Shown here: positions 33,312 to 38,790 of the stretch, piece by piece | Layout of the letters: the number at the start of each line of letters is the position of its first letter | How positions within the stretch are numbered: the stretch's first letter is position 1 | Origin: Treponema bryantii | Lineage (GTDB): Bacteria > Spirochaetota > Spirochaetia > Treponematales > Treponemataceae | Assembly: GCA_015061465.1 (NCBI GenBank) | Contig: SUWN01000022.1 | Location: 1-38,790 of the forward strand | DNA length: 38,790 bases | Direction of reading: 5' to 3' | Notes under the pieces: generated by a model | What the model saw: the letters and a program-made list of their open reading frames with translations, nothing else | What the model was told of the DNA's origin: nothing | The model's database searches: none | Position numbers and translations under genes: made by a program

Positions 33312-33923
33312 ATGGAAAATAAAACATTAACTAGAAATAAAAAATTAGCATTGACAGGTGCATTTAGCGCTTTGGTTATCGTTCTTGCAATAACAAATCT
33401 TGGTTTAATTCCAATTGGAGCAACAGCTTCTATTACTATTTTGCAGATTCCAGTTATTTTGATTGTAATGTTAGCTGGTTTGGGAGAAGGACTTTTTGTA
33501 GGTGCTGTTTTTGGAATTATGACATTAATTCGTGCGGCAATGAGTCCATCTGGAATTTTGGATCCACTTTTTGTAAATCCTTTGTGTTCAGTTCTTCCTA
33601 GAATGCTTTTGGCTGTTGTTGCTTGGGCTGTTTGGAAACTTTTAGATAAAGTTTTGCATTGTCCAAAAACAATTTCTGCAGGAATCACAGGTTTTGTTGC
33701 AACAGTTGCGCACACTTTGCTTGTAATTGGATGTATTTATATTTTTGAAGGCGCAGACGTTCGTGCAGCAATGGGAGGAATGGGATATTTTGCAGTAATT
33801 GCAGCTCTTTCTTTTAATGCAATTTTGGAAAGTGTTGCTTCTACAATTGTTTGTGTTGCTGTTTACCTTGGATTGTTCATTTCTTCAAACAAAAAATCAA
33901 AATTATCACAAGAAGAAGATTAA
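33312..33923 (+). CDS. ECF transporter substrate-binding (S) component
   Basis: 203-residue membrane protein with about six segments. The N-terminal pattern LALTGAFSALVIVLA, then LIPIGATASITILQIPVILIVMLAGLGEG and NPLCSVLPRMLLAVVAW, is typical of PF12822-type S components of energy-coupling-factor vitamin transporters. The energizing module (EcfA/T) is not in the window. Substrate is uncertain; the adjacent metF may hint at a folate- or methionine-related compound, but only weakly. Start at 33312 is favoured by GGAG 6 nt upstream; another ATG at 33300 precedes the ribosome site. Confidence 0.85.
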   Translation: MENKTLTRNKKLALTGAFSALVIVLAITNLGLIPIGATASITILQIPVILIVMLAGLGEGLFVGAVFGIMTLIRAAMSPSGILDPLFVNPLCSVLPRMLLAVVAWAVWKLLDKVLHCPKTISAGITGFVATVAHTLLVIGCIYIFEGADVRAAMGGMGYFAVIAALSFNAILESVASTIVCVAVYLGLFISSNKKSKLSQEED

Positions 33924-33974
33924 TTTTATAAAAAACTTATTGATAATAAAACAAACTTTTTATACACTTTAAAA

Positions 33975-34886
33975 ATGATAAACGAAACAGAACTTTCTAA
34001 AAAAACAATTTTCTCTTTTGAAGTTTTTCCACCAAAAAAAACAATGCCCATCGATACAATTTATTCAACCCTCGATGAGCTTAAAGATTTAAAACCAGAT
34101 TTTATTTCTGTAACTTTTGGTGCTGGCGGAAGCGAAAATTGCGATAATACATTGAATATTGCAAAAAGAATAAAAGAAGTTTGCGGTGTTGAGCCAGTTG
34201 TTCACATGCCTTGTATCAACATGACAAAACAAGAAGCGAATTATATTTTGCAACAATTTCAACAAGCTGGAATTGATAATATTCTTGCTTTGCGTGGCGA
34301 CAAAGTTGAAGGAAAAGAACCATCCAACGAATTTTTACACGCCAGCGATTTGATTTCGTTTATAAAAGATTTTGATTCAAAAAGAACAGATGGAAAATCT
34401 TTTGCAATAATGGGTGCGTGTTATCCGGAACAACATCCACAATCTAAAGATGTTTTTGATGATATTGCAAACTTAAAATTAAAAGTGGACTCAGGTGCTT
34501 CACATTTGCTTTCTCAATTGTTTTTTGATAATGAACAATTTTATCGCTTTTTAGAAAGAGCGCGCATCGCAGGAATTAACGTTCCAATTGAAGCGGGAAT
34601 TATGCCAGCAACAAACAAAAAATCAATTGAACGCATGGTTTCTATGACAAATGCAATTCTTCCTAAAAAGTTCACACGAATGATGGAGCGATATTCTGAT
34701 TCACCAGAAGCAATTCGTGATGCAGGAATTGCTTATGCTGTAGACCAAATTGTAGATTTAGTAACAAACGGAGTTCAAGGAATTCATCTTTATACAATGA
34801 ACAATCCCTATGTTGCAAAAAAAATCAACGAAGCAATTCGCAATATTTTTGATGTTCCACCAACAATTGAATTTTGTAACAGATAA
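33975..34886 (+). CDS. metF: Methylenetetrahydrofolate reductase
   Basis: Reduces 5,10-methylene-THF to 5-methyl-THF, the methyl donor for methionine synthesis. 303 aa, normal bacterial length. Seen: FSFEVFPPKK with the catalytic glutamate, SVTFGAGGS, NILALRGDK, GACYPEQHP, LLSQLFFDNEQFYRF, IPIEAGIMPATN and the late GVQGIHLYTMNNP. A FAD-dependent barrel enzyme. There is no Shine-Dalgarno; a -10-like TATACA (33961-33966) sits 8 bases before the ATG and TTGATA (33940-33945) lies upstream with a short 15-bp spacer, so a leaderless transcript is possible. Confidence 0.95.
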   Translation: MINETELSKKTIFSFEVFPPKKTMPIDTIYSTLDELKDLKPDFISVTFGAGGSENCDNTLNIAKRIKEVCGVEPVVHMPCINMTKQEANYILQQFQQAGIDNILALRGDKVEGKEPSNEFLHASDLISFIKDFDSKRTDGKSFAIMGACYPEQHPQSKDVFDDIANLKLKVDSGASHLLSQLFFDNEQFYRFLERARIAGINVPIEAGIMPATNKKSIERMVSMTNAILPKKFTRMMERYSDSPEAIRDAGIAYAVDQIVDLVTNGVQGIHLYTMNNPYVAKKINEAIRNIFDVPPTIEFCNR

Positions 34887-34890
34887 AAAA

Positions 34891-35652
34891 TTATTTTGAA
34901 TTTACGCCTTCGCCAAAAAGTGCAAAATCACCTTTGCACGGGTCGTTTGGCCAAATAAGTTTTAATTGTTCAGTGATTAATAACGCGGTTTTTAAGGAAG
35001 AAGCCGCGTTTTTTTCTATAAGTCCATATTTTACCGATTGTTGGATTACGTGAGTGTCCAGCGGAATTATTAAATCTTTTGAATCAAACCAAGTCCAAAT
35101 TCCTAAATCTACGGGAGAATTTTGACGAACCATCCATCTTAAAAACATATTAACTCTTTTGTTGGCGCAAGTTTTGCCTTGCGGAACGACTTTACAACCA
35201 TCAAAAATTCTGGAAATTGTTTGGCTCAAATGTTCGTCTTTATTTAAACGAGTTTGATATTCATTTTTTACGAATTCACCAAAAGTTGAATTTTTTTCCA
35301 AAAGAAGTTTTATTCTGGAAAAAAAAGCGTGCATATCTTCATAAGAATAAAAACGATAAAATTTTTTTTGATTATTTGAATCGGCACTGTTAAAATCATT
35401 CAGAAATGAGGATGTTTTTATCCATTTGTAAATTCCGCCAGATTTGTCTGCCAATTCAAAAATTTGTTTTATTTTTGGAATGAATTGTTTTCTGTTTCCA
35501 AACGATAGAATTGCTGCGATAAAGCATGCAATTTCACAATCAGATGGATTTTTATACCAACGAGTGAATTGACTTGGGTCGGAATTCAAAAATTGTGAAA
35601 CTTCATTTTGTTCGGCGAGAAAAATTAGTTTTTGTTTTAAATCTTGTGTCAT
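34891..35652 (-). CDS. TIGR02757/DUF2400 family protein
   Basis: 253 aa. Resembles the TIGR02757 (DUF2400) family found in Bacteroidetes and spirochaetes: SDCEIACFIAAILSFGNRKQFIPKI near the N terminus, RVNMFLRWMVRQNSPVDLGIWTW with LIIPLDTHVIQ in the middle, and the ending NDPCKGDFALFGEGVN. The all-helical fold with LDTHVIQ recalls HhH-type DNA glycosylases, but no activity is established. Its ATG overlaps the stop of the upstream PilZ-like gene (TAATG) and lacks a ribosome site, so it is translationally coupled. Convergent with metF, 4 bp apart. Confidence 0.85.
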   Translation of the reverse strand: MTQDLKQKLIFLAEQNEVSQFLNSDPSQFTRWYKNPSDCEIACFIAAILSFGNRKQFIPKIKQIFELADKSGGIYKWIKTSSFLNDFNSADSNNQKKFYRFYSYEDMHAFFSRIKLLLEKNSTFGEFVKNEYQTRLNKDEHLSQTISRIFDGCKVVPQGKTCANKRVNMFLRWMVRQNSPVDLGIWTWFDSKDLIIPLDTHVIQQSVKYGLIEKNAASSLKTALLITEQLKLIWPNDPCKGDFALFGEGVNSK

Positions 35653-36533
35653 TAATGTGAATAAATATTTTCTATTTCTTCAATAGAAAGATTTTGTTTT
35701 GCATGTTTATAAAAAACGTCTTCCAACAAATTTTTACAGTTGAATTCCATGAGTTGGTAAATAACAGGTGTAAGTATTTGTTTAGAACGGTCGTCTAACC
35801 CGCCTCCTGCTTCAGAAGTAAAAGCAAAAACGTATAAAAATCCTTTATCAGTATTTCGTTTCATAATAAGAACTGCGCTTGAAGTAAATAAGAATCCACG
35901 TAAAGAAAATTGAATTTCTTTTATTTTTTCATAATCAGCTAATTCAAGTTCGTTTGCAGGAAGAATAAAAGAAAAATGGCTCATACTTACATCTTGCAAA
36001 TGTCCAGTAAAAGTTAATTCATCTTTTTTAAAAGAAAAAGTACATGCTTTTGTACAAATGGCACGAATGTTTTTTCGTCTTCCTTGTGCTTGATTTGCAA
36101 ATAAAATTTTCTGAATAATTTCAAAATTGTTTGCTTTTTTATATTCGATTTGAATACAACCACACTGGCAACCCATTTCCATCAAGTAAAGATGTTCTAA
36201 TTGGGCTTTTTCGTCTTTTGATTGGCGTTTGTTGTATAAAATTCCGATTAAAACTTTGTTTTCGTATTTCTTTTGAATTTCTTTAATGAATTTAGGCCAA
36301 TCAATTCCAACAACATTATAATCAATATTAAAAAATAAAATGATGTCTTTAAAAAGAGAGATTAAAATATCGATTTTTTTATCCAAGGAAAGAAGTTTAT
36401 CGTTATTTATAAAATAACACTCATAACCTAAAGAAAAATATTCTTCCAAATAATCTTCAGGAATGAGTGAAGTATCTGGAGTAATAAAAAAAGTTTTTCT
36501 ACCAACAACAATGTCTTTAATTGAAGTACTCAA
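35652..36533 (-). CDS. PilZ-like domain protein with receiver-like N terminus
   Basis: 293 aa. The N-terminal half (about 10-130) is an alpha/beta domain resembling a response-regulator receiver without its phosphorylation site. The C-terminal half (about 150-260) looks like a PilZ domain: GRRKNIRAICTKACTFSF, then LQDVSMSHFSFIL and a final strand KGFLYVFAFTSE. The c-di-GMP motif is degenerate (RxxxR present as RRKNIR, but D-x-S-x-x-G reads DVSMSH), so ligand binding is doubtful. The start is TTG, preferred because AGGAG lies 8-9 nt upstream and no ATG fits. Leads the coupled TIGR02757 gene. Confidence 0.75.
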   Translation of the reverse strand: MSTSIKDIVVGRKTFFITPDTSLIPEDYLEEYFSLGYECYFINNDKLLSLDKKIDILISLFKDIILFFNIDYNVVGIDWPKFIKEIQKKYENKVLIGILYNKRQSKDEKAQLEHLYLMEMGCQCGCIQIEYKKANNFEIIQKILFANQAQGRRKNIRAICTKACTFSFKKDELTFTGHLQDVSMSHFSFILPANELELADYEKIKEIQFSLRGFLFTSSAVLIMKRNTDKGFLYVFAFTSEAGGGLDDRSKQILTPVIYQLMEFNCKNLLEDVFYKHAKQNLSIEEIENIYSH

Positions 36534-36567
36534 ATGTTATATCTCCTATAGAAACACTTTTTATAAT

Positions 36568-36596
36568 ATTATCCAATGATTTTATGATAAAAGCAA
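36568..36596 (-). promoter_or_regulatory. Promoter of the PilZ-like / TIGR02757 operon
   Basis: On the minus strand: TTGCTT (36596-36591), 17-bp spacer, GATAAT (36573-36568). It lies just past the stop of the upstream symporter gene on the same strand. Confidence 0.6.
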
Positions 36597-36601
36597 TTAA
36601 A

Positions 36602-37831
36602 TTAAATAAAATGTTGCACTGTATGATGTTCAATCATTTTTGTTTTTACAGCAACGATGTAACTTCCGAACATAGCAGTCGCAACATCAAAAACTGTAGA
36701 GAAAGAACAAATTATTAACGAAGCAGGTTTTAATAAGTGGAAACTTGTTTCAAAACCTTTTCCGTATGCTTCGCACAAAATTGTTAATAAAATGAAAACG
36801 CCACCGCTTGGAATTCCGCCAAGTAAGAATGAAAGTCCAAATGAAGCAAAGAAAATCCACATTACGTCAGCAAAAGCCATGTTCAAACTTGAATAAGAAC
36901 GCCAAATCAAAATAAAACAAATTGTTGCAACCAAAGATGAACCGCCGCGAGCAAAAACAGAGAATAACGGATATGTAAAACCGCTACAACGACGACGAAT
37001 TCCTAAACTTTCTTTTCCGTGACGAATGTTCATTGGAAGAACAAGGTTTGAATCTGTACTAAAGAAAGCTAAAAGCATTGGAGCAACGCTTGCAAAAAGA
37101 ACTTTATAAGGATGTGGGTCGTGACAAACGTATCTGATAATTACAGGATAAACAATTCCGATGATAAAAATTAATGTACACAAAAGCATGATGATAAGTG
37201 GAGTGTAAATTCCTGTTAATAACAAACTTCTAAATGTGATTGTCCAATTACAAACTGCCGCGATGATGAAAATAGACATAATTTCTGTGAAGAAAACAGC
37301 GATGTTGTAAAAAAGTTTGGATAAAGCATCTACAAAAGAAAAAATTGGTCTGTAAGTTGATTCTTCTGAAGCACATTCCCATCCAATTAAGAAAGCAAAA
37401 ACAAAAGAAACTAACAAGAAAGAACCTTCTGTTAATGAATCAAAAGCTGATAAAGGAAACAAAGAAAGAATCAACGATTTTAAATTAATATTTACAAGTT
37501 CAGGAGCACCGTCGATTGTAATAGGAATTCGAGGTAATTTGACGATGGAAATTGCTAACAAACCAACTAAAGTTAATAAAAGTGAAGAAATCACAATGAT
37601 AGAAAAAGTCCAGATTGTTGTTTTTAAAATCAACTTAGAACTTCTTAATTTACAAATAGAAACAATTACCGAAGAAAAAACGATTGGGATGACTAAATAT
37701 CGTCCAAAATTTATAAATAATTGTGTTAAAAATCCTAAAACTTCTGAGCTTTTTGCTCCATCCAAAGGAAGAACTAAAGCTGAAACAACACCAAGAGCAA
37801 TACCAATTAAATATTTAATCCAAACTTTCAT
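36602..37831 (-). CDS. SDF-family (GltP/DctA-like) cation:dicarboxylate symporter
   Basis: 409-residue multi-pass membrane protein, about eight segments plus two re-entrant loops. Family-like features: VFSSVIVSICKL near the first re-entrant half, AFFSTDSNLVLPM in hairpin 1, and GGIPSGGVFILLTILCEAYG in the TM7/hairpin-2 region. The substrate-binding TM8 motif (usually D..RT..NV.GD) is replaced by FDVATAMFGSYIVAV, so canonical glutamate/aspartate binding is not expected. No ribosome site; an extended -10 sits 6 bases upstream of the ATG (leaderless). Transcribed divergently from the gene at 37887. Confidence 0.85.
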   Translation of the reverse strand: MKVWIKYLIGIALGVVSALVLPLDGAKSSEVLGFLTQLFINFGRYLVIPIVFSSVIVSICKLRSSKLILKTTIWTFSIIVISSLLLTLVGLLAISIVKLPRIPITIDGAPELVNINLKSLILSLFPLSAFDSLTEGSFLLVSFVFAFLIGWECASEESTYRPIFSFVDALSKLFYNIAVFFTEIMSIFIIAAVCNWTITFRSLLLTGIYTPLIIMLLCTLIFIIGIVYPVIIRYVCHDPHPYKVLFASVAPMLLAFFSTDSNLVLPMNIRHGKESLGIRRRCSGFTYPLFSVFARGGSSLVATICFILIWRSYSSLNMAFADVMWIFFASFGLSFLLGGIPSGGVFILLTILCEAYGKGFETSFHLLKPASLIICSFSTVFDVATAMFGSYIVAVKTKMIEHHTVQHFI

Positions 37832-37837
37832 AACGTC

Positions 37838-37846
37838 ATTATATCA
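37838..37846 (-). promoter_or_regulatory. Symporter promoter, extended -10, predicts leaderless mRNA
   Basis: The minus strand reads TGATATAAT-GACGTT-ATG, nearly identical to the ptsI arrangement at 12642-12650. Confidence 0.7.
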
Positions 37847-37871
37847 TATACTAGATTGTGATTCCATAGTG

Positions 37872-37880
37872 TGTTATATT
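37872..37880 (+). promoter_or_regulatory. Promoter of the 37887 gene, extended -10, predicts leaderless mRNA
   Basis: TGTTATATT (37872-37880), then ATAAAT, then ATG at 37887. No Shine-Dalgarno. Shares the 55-bp intergenic region with the symporter promoter. Confidence 0.55.
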
Positions 37881-37886
37881 ATAAAT

Positions 37887-38618
37887 ATGTCTGATATCCT
37901 ATTAATTGGTAAAGAATTACCAGATGTTCTTGAATTTGCAGAAAGTATTTCATTAAAAGAAAGACGGATTTTTACAACAAGTAAAAATGCTACAGAAGTT
38001 TCAAATTTTGAAGCAGAAAACATTTTTTCTGTAACATGGAATAAAAATTCTGCAATATCAGCGCGTTCTTTAATCATAAAAGCAGAAACAAAACTTGATA
38101 ATTTGGACGAATATCTTTTTTATTTTGACGCACCTTATTTTGCTTCAAAATTTGAATTAGATAAATCTGAAGAAGTTTCGGCTGCAATTGATACAATGAT
38201 TTCTTCTTATCAATACGCAATCAATGAACTTTTATATAGATTGGAACAGAAAAAAGAAAAAGCAATTATTTCATTTTTAATAAAAACAGCGTCTTCTAAA
38301 TTTGATGTTTTACAGGCAGGAAATAAAACTGTTAATTCAAGACCTGTTAGCAATATTGTAGATAGCGCTCAAATGGCTTTTAAAGCGCTTGCACAAAATG
38401 TTGCGACTTTGGTTGCAGAAAAATCGTATCTTTCTGTTTTGTTGGCGCAAAATCTTCCTACAAACGAACTTTATGAAAACGAAAAAGAAGTTGTTTCTTG
38501 GTTGATGAATTCTATAAATGAAATTAAAAATGCAAAAAACAAACAGACTGCAAAACAAGCTTGTACTTGGGTAAAAGTTGGCGCAAAAATTCCGAGCGGA
38601 TTTTCTCTTTTTAAATAA
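37887..38618 (+). CDS. Conserved-looking soluble protein, function unknown
   Basis: 243 aa, soluble, alpha/beta start (MSDILLIGKELPDVLEFAES) followed by long helices (about 95-235). The opening strand, the NSAISARSLIIKAETKLDN helix and a central FYFDAPYFASKF segment vaguely recall a short-chain dehydrogenase-like fold, but the glycine-rich nucleotide motif and Tyr-x3-Lys pair are not seen, so I do not assign a function. The start at 37887 is chosen because the longer in-frame extension (to 37539) lies antisense to the symporter gene. It ends 11 nt before the next gene on the same strand. Confidence 0.75.
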   Translation: MSDILLIGKELPDVLEFAESISLKERRIFTTSKNATEVSNFEAENIFSVTWNKNSAISARSLIIKAETKLDNLDEYLFYFDAPYFASKFELDKSEEVSAAIDTMISSYQYAINELLYRLEQKKEKAIISFLIKTASSKFDVLQAGNKTVNSRPVSNIVDSAQMAFKALAQNVATLVAEKSYLSVLLAQNLPTNELYENEKEVVSWLMNSINEIKNAKNKQTAKQACTWVKVGAKIPSGFSLFK

Positions 38619-38629
38619 TTTTTGAATTT

Positions 38630-38790
38630 ATGACATTTGTAATAATTGGATGTTTTTGTTCAGTAATTTTTATTCCTCTTGGAATCGCTTTAATGTGGTT
38701 TTATTCTGATTGGAAAAAGAAAACAAAATTCATTTTATCTTTTTCAACAGGATTTTTGTATTTATTTTTAATTCTTCTTTTGTTAGTTCG
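38630..38790 (+). CDS. Membrane protein, truncated by window end
   Basis: Starts ATG at 38630 (MTFVIIGCFCSVIFIPLGIA...) and runs off the window with 53 complete codons visible. Two hydrophobic segments are visible (about 2-23 and 34-53) separated by a short lysine-rich loop (DWKKKTK). No clear ribosome site. Likely cotranscribed with the gene at 37887. Family not recognised. Confidence 0.55.
   Translation, partial: MTFVIIGCFCSVIFIPLGIALMWFYSDWKKKTKFILSFSTGFLYLFLILLLLV

Noticed and set aside
37539-37886. N-terminal extension of the 37887 gene
   Set aside because: It is antisense to the symporter gene and ends with a stretch crossing both promoters; the ATG at 37887 fits the extended -10.
1-38790. 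tRNA, rRNA or transposase genes
   Set aside because: None seen on either strand on reading; no rRNA-like blocks, tRNA T-loop patterns or transposase-like products among the open frames.

Overview
The window looks like the replication-origin region of an AT-rich, host- or gut-associated spirochaete of the genus Treponema. This is inferred from gene content and by eye, not by database search. The pointers are: a gyrA-gyrB / dnaA-dnaN-recF-dciA-rpmH-rnpA-yidD-yidC-jag origin cluster; a lipoprotein fusing cyclophilin and FKBP domains, an arrangement known from Treponema denticola; Rsm22-like and TIGR02757 proteins; an alanine at the GyrA position equivalent to E. coli Ser83; and strongly A/T-biased codon use.

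Layout. (1) 15-5805 (+): envelope-transport operon with a LolD-like ATPase, two FtsX/LolE-like permeases, a LolA-like periplasmic protein and an outer-membrane beta-barrel. It is followed by a CrtI/RetSat-like FAD oxidoreductase (5857-7338) and a small membrane protein (7396-7794). (2) 12635-7781 (-): ptsI-der-merR-rsm22, starting from a promoter that appears to give a leaderless transcript. (3) 12908-15059 (+): a small exported beta-barrel protein behind a strong promoter with a structured leader, then xylB. (4) 15060-16405: a 1.3-kb gene-free island holding six parS (ParB-binding) palindromes interleaved with helically phased DnaA-box-like pairs, enclosed by an 82-bp, almost perfect inverted repeat. 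(5) 20925-16406 (-): gyrB-gyrA. (6) 21093-28870 (+): dnaA, oriC (22565-22778), dnaN, recF, dciA, rpmH, rnpA, yidD, yidC, jag, followed by an exported protein and the cyclophilin-FKBP lipoprotein (to 30716). (7) 30725-31290: a G+C-richer, gene-free mosaic of hairpins bounded by 16-bp inverted repeats. (8) 33177-31283 (-): ABC-transporter operon ending in its GntR/YtrA-type regulator, with a consensus promoter overlapped by a palindromic operator. (9) 33312-34886 (+): ECF-transporter S component and metF. (10) 36533-34891 (-): PilZ-like protein and TIGR02757 protein. (11) Divergent SDF-family symporter (37831-36602, -) and an unrecognised gene (37887-38618, +), both apparently leaderless, then a membrane protein cut by the window end.

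How it fits together. oriC lies between dnaA and dnaN and carries clustered DnaA boxes, a GC-richer spacer and a run of trinucleotides matching the bacterial basal unwinding system. A parS array lies about 6.7 kb away on the gyrase side. The array is built from a repeated parS / box-21bp-box / parS unit, so ParB and DnaA may bind side by side. This island is the most unusual feature in the window.
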